DNA of 13,146 nucleotides, taken from assembly GCA_025656435.1 (NCBI GenBank), contig JAHXHT010000041.1, positions 1 to 13,146 on the forward strand, written 5' to 3'. Every line of letters starts with the position of its first letter. The first letter of the stretch is position 1. The position numbers were made by a program, and so were the translations under genes. The notes beneath the pieces are model-generated. The model did no database searches, had not been told where the DNA came from, and saw only the letters and a program-made list of their open reading frames with translations. The stretch comes from Candidatus Thiodiazotropha sp. (ex Gloverina cf. vestifex). Lineage in GTDB: Bacteria; Pseudomonadota; Gammaproteobacteria; Chromatiales; Chromatiaceae. Below, in pieces: positions 1 to 7,066 of the stretch.

Positions 1-147
1 CGGTGAAATGCGCTGTTTTTCTTCGCTCATGGCAGTTTTGAAGCAAGCGAGAGGAAACGTTCGCTGACAAACGATTCGTTCAGAGCTTCCCCTAAGTGAC
101 CAGGCAGGCAGAGATGATGAGGTAGAATCCACGACTCTGCATCAAGT

Positions 148-169
148 GTAGGGTGCGGCCTGCCGCACC
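148..169. repeat. REP-like hairpin with GTAG head upstream of hslV
   Basis: A GTAG tetranucleotide (148-151) is followed by a perfect inverted repeat: GGTGCGGC at 152-159, a CT loop, and GCCGCACC at 162-169. A GTAG head directly 5' of a short GC-rich hairpin is the known layout of REP elements mobilised by RAYT (TnpA-REP) transposases. No T-run follows, so it does not look like an intrinsic terminator. It ends 36 bases before the proposed sigma-32 -35 element. The hairpin is seen directly. Membership of a genomic REP family is inferred, because copy number cannot be seen in one window. Confidence 0.55.
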
Positions 170-205
170 AGATACCTCTGACAAAGCAAAAAACTATCCC
201 TCAGT

Positions 206-234
206 ATTGAAATATCGCCATGTCATCACCATTT
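206..234 (+). promoter_or_regulatory. Putative sigma-32 (RpoH) heat-shock promoter of hslVU
   Basis: ATTGAAA at 206-212 matches the sigma-32 -35 consensus CTTGAAA at 6 of 7 positions. After a 14-base spacer, CACCATTT at 227-234 matches the -10 consensus CCCCATNT at 6 of 7 defined positions. The spacing lies within the known 11-16 base range. Transcription would begin near 241, leaving a 5' leader of about 50 bases before the hslV GTG. Heat-shock control of hslVU is established in E. coli, which makes this placement credible. No experimental start site is available. Confidence 0.6.
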
Positions 235-292
235 CTCAGCTACCTCCGGGTCAGGTACAATCGGCCTCTTTGCTTAATCAGACGGAAACTGC

Positions 293-838
<546 letters not shown>

Positions 839-853
839 GGTCTGTTTACAACC

Positions 854-2197
854 ATGTCGCAAATCACCCCGCAACAGATCGTTGCCGAACTGAACAAACA
901 CATTATCGGTCAGGCAGACGCCAAGCGAGCCGTGGCCATCGCCCTGCGTAATCGCTGGCGCCGGTCTCAAGTGCCAGAAGCATTGCGCAATGAGATCACG
1001 CCCAAAAATATTCTGATGATCGGCCCCACCGGCGTGGGCAAGACCGAAATCGCCAGACGCCTGGCCAGACTCGCCAACGCCCCCTTTCTCAAGGTCGAGG
1101 CCACCAAATTTACCGAAGTGGGCTATGTGGGCAGGGAGGTCGACTCAATCATCCGGGAACTGGCCGATTCCGCAGTGAAACTGGTGCGGGAAGAGGAGAT
1201 GGAAAAGGTCGCCGAGGAGGCCAGCCATGCTGCCGAGGAGCGCATCCTAGACACCCTGCTGCCTGCGCCCAAGCCCGCCTCCGGCTGGGAAGATGAGCCC
1301 AGCAACACGTCCAGCGTCTCCAGCAGCACCCGTGACAAGTTCCGCGACAAGGTGCGCAACGGTGAGCTCGACGAGAAGGAGATCGAAGTCGAGGTCAGCT
1401 CCACCCCCGTGGGTGTCGAGATCATGGCTCCCCCAGGTATGGAGGAGATGACCAACCAGCTTCAGGGAATGTTTCAAAATCTGGGTACCGGTCGCACCCG
1501 AAGGCGCAAGCTGCGCCTCAAGGATGCCTACAAGGTCCTGCGTGATGAAGAAGCGACGAAACGGATCAACGAAGAGGATCTGAAGCTGCGTGCGCTTGAG
1601 ATGGTTGAGCAGCACGGCATCGTTTTCATCGACGAAATCGACAAGGTGACCAGCCGGGCCGAGACCAGTGGCGCCGACGTCTCCCGCGAGGGTGTGCAAC
1701 GTGACTTGCTACCGCTGGTGGAGGGCTGCACCATCTCTACCAAACACGGCATGGTGAAGACGGATCATATCCTCTTCATCGCCTCCGGCGCTTTCCACCT
1801 GGCAAAACCATCCGACCTGATCCCTGAGCTGCAGGGCCGCCTGCCGATTCGGGTGGAACTGACTGCTCTCACGGTAGAAGACTTCACCCGCATCCTCACC
1901 GAACCGGATGCCTCACTGACTGAGCAGTACGAGGCGTTGATGGGTACCGAAGATGTGAAACTCGAGTTCACCGAGGCCGGCATCCGCCGCATCGCCGAGA
2001 CTGCCTGGCAGGTCAACGAGACCACCGAGAACATCGGTGCTCGCCGCCTGCATACTGTCATGGAGCGACTACTGGAGACCATCTCCTTCGAGGCCACCGA
2101 ACATGGGGGAGAGCACATCACCATCGACGATACCTATGTAGACGAACACCTGTCGAAGCTCGCGGCGGATGAGGACTTGAGCCAATACATACTCTAA
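854..2197 (+). CDS. hslU: HslU (ClpY), AAA+ unfoldase of the HslUV protease
   Basis: This is the hexameric ATPase that recognises and unfolds substrates and threads them into HslV. The product is 447 residues, close to the 443 of E. coli HslU. Motifs appear in order: Walker A GPTGVGKT (57-64), pore loop GYVGRE (90-95), the variable intermediate (I) domain at roughly 110-240, Walker B IVFIDE (256-261), the arginine-finger region ELQGRLPIR (325-333) and sensor 2 GARRLH (395-400). The C-terminus LSQYIL resembles the E. coli tail that docks between HslV subunits and activates them. It starts at ATG 854, with an AAGG about 13 bases upstream, and is co-transcribed with hslV. Nothing in the sequence suggests a defect. 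Confidence 0.97.
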   Translation: MSQITPQQIVAELNKHIIGQADAKRAVAIALRNRWRRSQVPEALRNEITPKNILMIGPTGVGKTEIARRLARLANAPFLKVEATKFTEVGYVGREVDSIIRELADSAVKLVREEEMEKVAEEASHAAEERILDTLLPAPKPASGWEDEPSNTSSVSSSTRDKFRDKVRNGELDEKEIEVEVSSTPVGVEIMAPPGMEEMTNQLQGMFQNLGTGRTRRRKLRLKDAYKVLRDEEATKRINEEDLKLRALEMVEQHGIVFIDEIDKVTSRAETSGADVSREGVQRDLLPLVEGCTISTKHGMVKTDHILFIASGAFHLAKPSDLIPELQGRLPIRVELTALTVEDFTRILTEPDASLTEQYEALMGTEDVKLEFTEAGIRRIAETAWQVNETTENIGARRLHTVMERLLETISFEATEHGGEHITIDDTYVDEHLSKLAADEDLSQYIL

Positions 2198-2272
2198 CCA
2201 CCGGATTTATTACCCACCTGCGCAGGTAAAATGGGGCTTTAGCAGTCAACCTATTTTAAAGAGAAAACACGT

Positions 2273-2641
2273 ATGTCACATCCCAATCCAACCGAAGTCC
2301 ATCTACATAAGCAGTCCCGCGTGCTGGAGATCAGCTTCGATGATGGCAGCAAATTCAGCTACCCTGCCGAGTATCTGCGCGTCTTCTCGCCGTCCGCCGA
2401 GGTACAGGGCCATGGCCCCGGACAGGAGGTGCTGCAGGTTGGCAAGGAAGATGTGAACATCGCCCATATCGATCCTGTGGGCAACTATGCCATCTGTCTC
2501 CATTTCGACGACGAGCACAATACCGGTATCTACTCCTGGGATACGCTCTTTCAGTTGGGGCAGCATTTTGAGCATAACTGGCAGAGCTACCTTAATCGGC
2601 TCAAAGCGGCAGGCTACGAACGTAAGGCGCCTTCAGCATAA
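2273..2641 (+). CDS. DUF971 (GBBH-like N-terminal domain) protein
   Basis: This is a 122-residue protein made of a single DUF971 domain, the fold also found at the N-terminus of gamma-butyrobetaine hydroxylase. Hallmarks are PAEYLRVFSPSAEVQGHGPG near residues 31-50 and the block IDPVGNYAICLHFDDEHNTG followed by IYSW in the second half. The catalytic dioxygenase domain of butyrobetaine hydroxylase is absent, so it is not that enzyme. The stand-alone family has no firmly established role; some members have been linked to iron-sulfur metabolism, and I do not assign that here. The start ATG 2273 follows a purine-rich AAAGAGAAAA stretch. It lies 75 bases after hslU, an arrangement I recall from Pseudomonas, and is followed by a BIME-like repeat. 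Confidence 0.9.
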   Translation: MSHPNPTEVHLHKQSRVLEISFDDGSKFSYPAEYLRVFSPSAEVQGHGPGQEVLQVGKEDVNIAHIDPVGNYAICLHFDDEHNTGIYSWDTLFQLGQHFEHNWQSYLNRLKAAGYERKAPSA

Positions 2642-2651
2642 ACTACGGCGT

Positions 2652-2728
2652 GTAGGTTGGGCTGAAGAATGAAGCCCAACATCTTTTTCACCTCCGATTG
2701 TTGGGCTTCGTTCCTCAGCCCAACCTAC
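2652..2728. repeat. Paired inverted REP-like element (BIME-like) between the DUF971 gene and ubiE
   Basis: The left arm (2652-2680) and right arm (2700-2728) are reverse complements at 27 of 29 positions, separated by a 19-base loop. Each arm also folds alone: GTTGGGCT/AGCCCAAC, 8 perfect pairs around a 9-base loop, at 2656-2680 and again at 2700-2724. Each unit begins, on its own strand, with GTAG. Two REP units in head-to-head orientation with a GTAG head match the BIME layout. The transcript could form either one long stem or two small hairpins. It might attenuate or stabilise the upstream mRNA, but no U-run follows, so a simple terminator is unlikely. Confidence 0.8.
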
Positions 2729-2813
2729 GTACAATGTGCTACAGGACGTGGATATACCACCCCTTGACCAGATTAAGACAGTTCGCCTCGACTCACCGAC
2801 AGGAAACCCGACA

Positions 2814-3563
2814 ATGCCAGACGACAAGACCACCCATTTCGGCTATGAGAGTGTTCCGACCGGCGAGAAGGCGGGACGGGTTCGCGAGGTCTTTGACTCG
2901 GTCGCCAACAAATATGATCTGATGAACGACCTGATGTCTTTCGGCGTTCACCGGCTCTGGAAGCGCCAGACCATAGGGCTTTCCGGTGTACGAAAAGGCC
3001 AGCGGGTGCTCGATCTGGCTGCCGGTACCGGCGACCTGTCAGCCCGTTTCAGTGGGCTGGTGGGCAGTGATGGGCTGGTGGTCTTCTCCGATATCAATGC
3101 CGCCATGTTGAGCCAGGGCCGGGATCGAATGGCCGATGAGGGCCGTATTGGCAACCTTGAGTATGTCCAGACCGATGCCCAGTATCTGCCCTTTCCCGAT
3201 GACCATTTTGACTGTGTCACCATCGGCTTTGGCCTACGCAACGTCACCGATAAACAGCAGGCGTTGGATGCCATCTTCCGTGTACTCAAACCGGGAGGCC
3301 GTTTGCTGGTGCTGGAGTTCTCCAAGCCAACCAGCAAGCCTTTGCAAAAGGCCTATGATCTCTACTCATTCGGTCTGCTACCGAAGATCGGCAAACTGGT
3401 CACCAACGATGAAGACAGCTACCGTTATCTGGCTGAGTCGATCCGTATGCACCCGGATCAGGAGACCCTCAAGGGCATGATGGAACAGGCCGGCTTCGAG
3501 CGTTGCGACCACTTCAACCTGACCGGTGGCGTTGTTGCCATACACCGAGGTTATAAGCTCTAA
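2814..3563 (+). CDS. ubiE: UbiE, C-methyltransferase of ubiquinone/menaquinone biosynthesis
   Basis: This is an SAM-dependent class I methyltransferase that methylates the benzoquinol ring (2-polyprenyl-6-methoxy-1,4-benzoquinol) in ubiquinone synthesis, and demethylmenaquinol where menaquinone is made. The product is 249 residues (E. coli 251). Motifs: family signature YDLMNDLMS (34-42), SAM motif I VLDLAAGTG (65-73), acidic motif FSDIN (91-95), DAQYLPFPDD (121-130), GFGLRNV (138-144) and RVLKPGGRLLVLEF (156-169). The ATG at 2814 is preferred because TTHFGYE follows as in homologues and AGGAAA lies 7 bases upstream. An in-frame GTG at 2736 would add 26 residues with no homology and sits beside the repeat. 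ubiJ and ubiB follow, as in E. coli. Confidence 0.96.
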   Translation: MPDDKTTHFGYESVPTGEKAGRVREVFDSVANKYDLMNDLMSFGVHRLWKRQTIGLSGVRKGQRVLDLAAGTGDLSARFSGLVGSDGLVVFSDINAAMLSQGRDRMADEGRIGNLEYVQTDAQYLPFPDDHFDCVTIGFGLRNVTDKQQALDAIFRVLKPGGRLLVLEFSKPTSKPLQKAYDLYSFGLLPKIGKLVTNDEDSYRYLAESIRMHPDQETLKGMMEQAGFERCDHFNLTGGVVAIHRGYKL

Positions 3564-3570
3564 ACCGACA

Positions 3571-3588
3571 GTAGGTTAATAACCCAAC
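3571..3588 (+). repeat. Possible degenerate REP unit downstream of ubiE
   Basis: The string GTAGGTTAATAACCCAAC begins with GTAGGTT and ends with CCCAAC, the same ends as the unit at 2652-2680, but the centre is shortened and only a small GGTT/AACC stem remains. It may be a decayed copy of the same repeat family. The match is short and could be chance. The rest of the 204-base ubiE-ubiJ gap shows no gene and no convincing promoter. Confidence 0.25.
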
Positions 3589-3767
3589 AGCCCCACCCTA
3601 AACACTTTCTTATCCCGAAGCGTGCAAATCAGCCACACTGGATGATCCTTGACTGTTAAGGGAATTTATATGGGAGAGGCGACCTGATGTATGATATCGC
3701 CTTTCTCCGCCAACCTGCGGATATTTAGCATATCATCGACCTGAAACGGACAGATCAAAAACCACCT

Positions 3768-4397
3768 ATGACCGTTAGTGCTGCTGCCTTCGCCACCCTT
3801 GAGCAACTGCTCAATCAGGCCATCCGGCTCGATCCGGAGAGCCCAGCCCGCCTTGCCCCGATGCATGGCCGGGTGGTTGAAATTGCATTGGTTGGTCTGA
3901 GATTCTCCCTTTTTGTCATTCCCGAGCCCAACGGTGTACAACTGCTCAGTGCCTTTGAAGGCGAACCCGATTGCACCCTGCGCGGTACCCCACTCGACCT
4001 GGCTCGTATGCGCGGCAGCCACAAGAGCGCCGACCAACTTTTCAGCGGCTCGGTGGTGATAGAGGGAGACACCCGGCTCGCACAACATTTTGGTGATTTT
4101 CTTTCCAACTTAGAGATCGACTGGGAGGAACAGCTCTCCCGCCTCACCGGCGATGTGATTGCTCATGAGGCTGGCAATCTGGCCCGTGGTTTTTTTAGCT
4201 GGGGGTCAAAACAATCCCAAATCATGGAGCAAAATCTTCAGGAATATCTGCAGGAGGAGCTACAACTACTACCTGGGCGTCTGGAGATGGCACACTACCT
4301 CAATGAGGTCGATCGGTTACGGGACGATACAGAACGGCTCGAAGCGCGCATCACCAGGCTGAAGGAAAGATTGGACAAAAAGGACAAAACATTGTGA
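3768..4397 (+). CDS. ubiJ: UbiJ, SCP2-domain ubiquinone biosynthesis accessory factor
   Basis: This is a non-catalytic lipid-binding factor needed for ubiquinone synthesis. In E. coli UbiJ belongs to a soluble complex of Ubi enzymes and is thought to hold the hydrophobic polyprenyl intermediates. The product is 209 residues. An SCP2-like domain spans about 13-115 and contains the hallmark string FSGSVVIEGDTRLAQHFGDF (92-111). The C-terminal third (about 176-207) is charged and heptad-like and probably forms a coiled coil. No signal peptide or membrane segment is visible. The start ATG 3768 has no clear Shine-Dalgarno sequence. The stop overlaps the ubiB start by 4 bases (GTGA), implying translational coupling. 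Assignment rests on the domain plus the ubiE-ubiJ-ubiB order. Confidence 0.92.
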   Translation: MTVSAAAFATLEQLLNQAIRLDPESPARLAPMHGRVVEIALVGLRFSLFVIPEPNGVQLLSAFEGEPDCTLRGTPLDLARMRGSHKSADQLFSGSVVIEGDTRLAQHFGDFLSNLEIDWEEQLSRLTGDVIAHEAGNLARGFFSWGSKQSQIMEQNLQEYLQEELQLLPGRLEMAHYLNEVDRLRDDTERLEARITRLKERLDKKDKTL

Positions 4398-6058
4398 TTC
4401 ACCCCTCGCGGGCGCTGCGCCTGGTCCATATCAATCTGGTACTGCTGCGCCACGGGCTGGACGAGGTCATTCTGGCCACCCACCTCTTCCGCCCCATCCG
4501 ATTTCTGATCTATCTCTCGCCCTGGTACTGGCTCCGCAAGGACCGCTCGCCTTATCCCGTGCGTATCCGCCGCACCCTGGAGGATCTGGGTCCCATATTC
4601 GTCAAGTTTGGCCAGATCCTCTCCACCCGGCGCGATTTACTGCCCGATGACCTGGCCAAAGAACTGGCTAAACTACAGGATCGAGTACCACCATTTCCCG
4701 GCGACAAGGCACGGGCAATCATTGAAAAGGCCTATGGCAAGCCCGTCGGCGAACTGCTGGAGGCGTTCGATGAAACACCTTTAGCCTCCGCCTCCATCGC
4801 ACAGGTTCATACCGCACTGCTGAAAGATGGAAAAAAAGTGGTGGTAAAGGTTCTGCGCCCCGGCATCGAGAAGACAATCCGACGTGATGTTGACCTGCTC
4901 TTCACCATCGCGCGGCTGGCTGAGAAGTATTGGAAAGAGGGACGCCGCCTGAGACCCGTCGAGGTTGTAGAAGAGTACGAGAAAACCATCTTCGACGAAC
5001 TCGACCTGATGCGGGAAGCGGCCAATGCCTCCCAACTACGGAGAAATTTTCTCAACAGCGAAATCCTCTATATACCAGAGATCTACTGGGACCTGACCCG
5101 ACAGAATGTACTTGTGATGGAACGCATCAGCGGCACGCCGGTTGGAAACACCGACGATCTGCATAAGCAGGGAATCAGCATGAAACTGCTGGGCGAACGC
5201 GGGGTCGAGATCTTCTTCACTCAAGTCTTCAAGTACAATTTCTTCCACGCCGATATGCATCCAGGCAACATCTTCGTGGAGCCGAACGGCCGCTATATCG
5301 CCGTGGACTTCGGCATCATGGGCACACTTACCGAGGCGGACAAGCGTTATTTAGCGGAAAATCTGCTTGCCTTCTTCAACCGCGACTACAAGCGGGTCGC
5401 CCAGCTCCATGTGGAATCCGGTTGGGTACCCAGCCATACCCGGGTCGAGGAGTTCGAATCGGCCATCCGCACTGTCAGCGAGCCAATCTTCGAAAAGCCC
5501 CTGAGCGAGATCTCTTTCGGCCACTTCCTGTTAAGGTTGTTCCAGACCGCCCGCCGTTTCGACATGGAGGTACAGCCTCAGTTGGTCCTGTTGCAGAAAA
5601 CACTGCTCAATATCGAGGGCCTGGGCCGCCAACTCTACCCCCAGCTTGACCTATGGACTACAGCCAAACCCTTCCTCGAACGCTGGATGAGTGAGCAGAT
5701 CGGGCGGCGGGCTTTTGTTAACAAGATCAAGAAGAATCTACCAGCTCTGACCGAACATCTACCCGACTTACCCAATAAACTCAACAAAATCATCGATGAA
5801 GCGGCGACAGGACGTCTTGCCATTCAATGGAAATCCGATGAGTTAGTCAGATTGCGGAAAGAGATCAAAAACAACCATCGCAGTACTGTAACCATTATCA
5901 GCGGCAGCACCATGCTGTTGAGCGGGACCCTGCTGTTGGTTTTTGGAGCCACCGCATTGATACCGGCTACGGCTGCCAGCCTGATTGGTGGTGGTTTGGG
6001 AATCGGTGGTGGCCTGGTACTGATCAGGGGTTGGTGGGACTCTGAGCGAAAACTCTAG
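4394..6058 (+). CDS. ubiB: UbiB, ABC1/ADCK-family atypical kinase-like ATPase for ubiquinone biosynthesis
   Basis: This is a membrane-anchored kinase-like protein of the UbiB/COQ8/ADCK family, required for ubiquinone synthesis and acting through ATPase rather than classic kinase activity. The product is 554 residues (E. coli 546). Family motifs: KxGQ as KFGQ (71-74), the Ala-rich nucleotide loop ASASIAQVH (131-139), the lysine in VVVKVLRPG (K152), HADMHPGNIF (285-294) and the DFG motif in AVDFGIMGT (303-311). Two hydrophobic stretches at about 494-544 form the C-terminal membrane anchor typical of bacterial UbiB. The start is GTG 4394, overlapping the ubiJ stop; AGGA at 4381-4384 lies 9 bases upstream and supports it. 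It is the last gene of the core block. Confidence 0.96.
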   Translation: MIHPSRALRLVHINLVLLRHGLDEVILATHLFRPIRFLIYLSPWYWLRKDRSPYPVRIRRTLEDLGPIFVKFGQILSTRRDLLPDDLAKELAKLQDRVPPFPGDKARAIIEKAYGKPVGELLEAFDETPLASASIAQVHTALLKDGKKVVVKVLRPGIEKTIRRDVDLLFTIARLAEKYWKEGRRLRPVEVVEEYEKTIFDELDLMREAANASQLRRNFLNSEILYIPEIYWDLTRQNVLVMERISGTPVGNTDDLHKQGISMKLLGERGVEIFFTQVFKYNFFHADMHPGNIFVEPNGRYIAVDFGIMGTLTEADKRYLAENLLAFFNRDYKRVAQLHVESGWVPSHTRVEEFESAIRTVSEPIFEKPLSEISFGHFLLRLFQTARRFDMEVQPQLVLLQKTLLNIEGLGRQLYPQLDLWTTAKPFLERWMSEQIGRRAFVNKIKKNLPALTEHLPDLPNKLNKIIDEAATGRLAIQWKSDELVRLRKEIKNNHRSTVTIISGSTMLLSGTLLLVFGATALIPATAASLIGGGLGIGGGLVLIRGWWDSERKL

Positions 6059-6136
6059 TCAGAGGTATGATCAGTTTACCAACGCTTTCTTTGCTGGATT
6101 CACAAATGTAATTGTCCATAGTCCTATCGTCGGGGC

Positions 6137-6165
6137 TCCCTCATAGAGACAGCCAAGATGAGGGA
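6137..6165. terminator. Inverted repeat between convergent ubiB and the SDR gene; possible terminator
   Basis: TCCCTCAT (6137-6144) and ATGAGGGA (6158-6165) are perfect 8-base arms around a 13-base loop, in the 141-base gap between convergent genes. The position suits a bidirectional terminator, but neither side has a T-run, so it is not a canonical rho-independent terminator. The hairpin is seen directly and the function is a guess. Confidence 0.3.
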
Positions 6166-6199
6166 ATCAACTGCGTTTATCCTAAAATTCTATTGCGTA

Positions 6200-7066
6200 T
6201 CAGCCAGTCCCCGGTAGGTCTTCATCCTCCAAGACAAACGCCTTGGGCCTGAATCCGAAATCTCTTTCAGCGTCACTATGATCAAACACTAGATCCCGAT
6301 TCATGCGCTCTGCCATGGCCGGCGTCCAATGTCGATAACGGGGTACCATCCGCATTACCATTAGTGCCACTCGAAACAAGGACAGTGGGAGGTGTAACCA
6401 GTGCGTCCGTAGCCTCAACGTCTGAAACACTCGCTCCACCATCGTGCGATAAGAAAGCGTCTCCCCCCCGGAAAGATTGTAGCAACGACCCGACACCTCA
6501 TTATGATCCAGCACTGCCACACAGGCCTGTGCAACATCGCCTGCATGGACCGGTTGCCTTAATCCTTGGGCACGTCCCACCAAGGGAAAAACACGATACC
6601 GCTTTATAAAATGTGCAATTTCACAAATGTTGCCATCTCTGCCCAGACCATAAATCAGAGTAGGACGTAGGATAATCCACTCAATTCTGCGCTCTTCAGC
6701 CCATGAGATCACTTTTTCCTCTGCATCCTTGAGTTGCTTTGACAGCACCTGCTCAGCTGCATCAGAAGACGCCTCTTTGGTGAAACGGCTCGTAGAGGAT
6801 AGAACCACCAGCCGCCGAATCCCGCTGGCTTCAAGCTGGGGAAACAGATCCGGTAGTACCCAGATGGGAGCCAGACTGATCCAAAAAGGAATACTTTCAT
6901 GTGAAGTCGATTGGTCGATACGATGCCAGATGACTCCATCCGTAGGTTCTACGATGGGATTTCTGGAAAAGGCATTCACCTGCCAACCATCATCAATCAG
7001 AAGAGGCAACAGACACTCACCGATAAGACTGGTCGCACCCAAGACGCCCATGCGCTTGTCAGTCAC
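6200..7066 (-). CDS. Atypical SDR / NAD-dependent epimerase-dehydratase-like protein
   Basis: This is a 288-residue Rossmann-fold protein resembling nucleotide-sugar epimerases. The dinucleotide-binding motif GATSLIG (10-16) is near the N-terminus, LSSTSRF (89-95) ends a core strand, and LRPTLIYGLGRDGNI (133-147) is the substrate-pocket loop typical of these enzymes. The catalytic YxxxK pair is not in its expected place; the equivalent segment QLKDAEEK (111-118) has a Lys but no Tyr, so classic epimerase chemistry is doubtful. The GTG start at 7066 overlaps the preceding glycosyltransferase stop by 8 bases. An ATG six codons in (7051) is an alternative that begins directly at the first strand. 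It is the last gene of a leftward operon with two GT2 enzymes, which suggests a role in nucleotide-sugar or glycan metabolism. Confidence 0.8.
   Translation of the reverse strand: MTDKRMGVLGATSLIGECLLPLLIDDGWQVNAFSRNPIVEPTDGVIWHRIDQSTSHESIPFWISLAPIWVLPDLFPQLEASGIRRLVVLSSTSRFTKEASSDAAEQVLSKQLKDAEEKVISWAEERRIEWIILRPTLIYGLGRDGNICEIAHFIKRYRVFPLVGRAQGLRQPVHAGDVAQACVAVLDHNEVSGRCYNLSGGETLSYRTMVERVFQTLRLRTHWLHLPLSLFRVALMVMRMVPRYRHWTPAMAERMNRDLVFDHSDAERDFGFRPKAFVLEDEDLPGTG

Noticed and set aside
1..30. A minus-strand start ATG at 30-28 with an open frame to the left edge (MSEEKQRISP), possibly a gene divergent from hslV.
   Set aside because: Only ten codons are visible, there is no Shine-Dalgarno sequence and no recognisable family, so it cannot be supported.
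2216..2227. Perfect 12-base palindrome ACCTGCGCAGGT between hslU and the DUF971 gene.
   Set aside because: A few such palindromes are expected by chance in 13 kb, and there is no T-run or second copy to suggest a terminator or operator.
2736..2813. N-terminal extension of UbiE from an in-frame GTG at 2736.
   Set aside because: The added residues have no UbiE character, while ATG 2814 has a good ribosome binding site and the normal N-terminus.
3649..3677. TTGACT at 3649-3654 as a possible -35 for ubiJ-ubiB.
   Set aside because: No acceptable -10 hexamer lies 16-18 bases downstream.
6364..6609. Plus-strand open frames across the SDR and glycosyltransferase region.
   Set aside because: They are shadows of the minus-strand genes, which have clear family motifs throughout.
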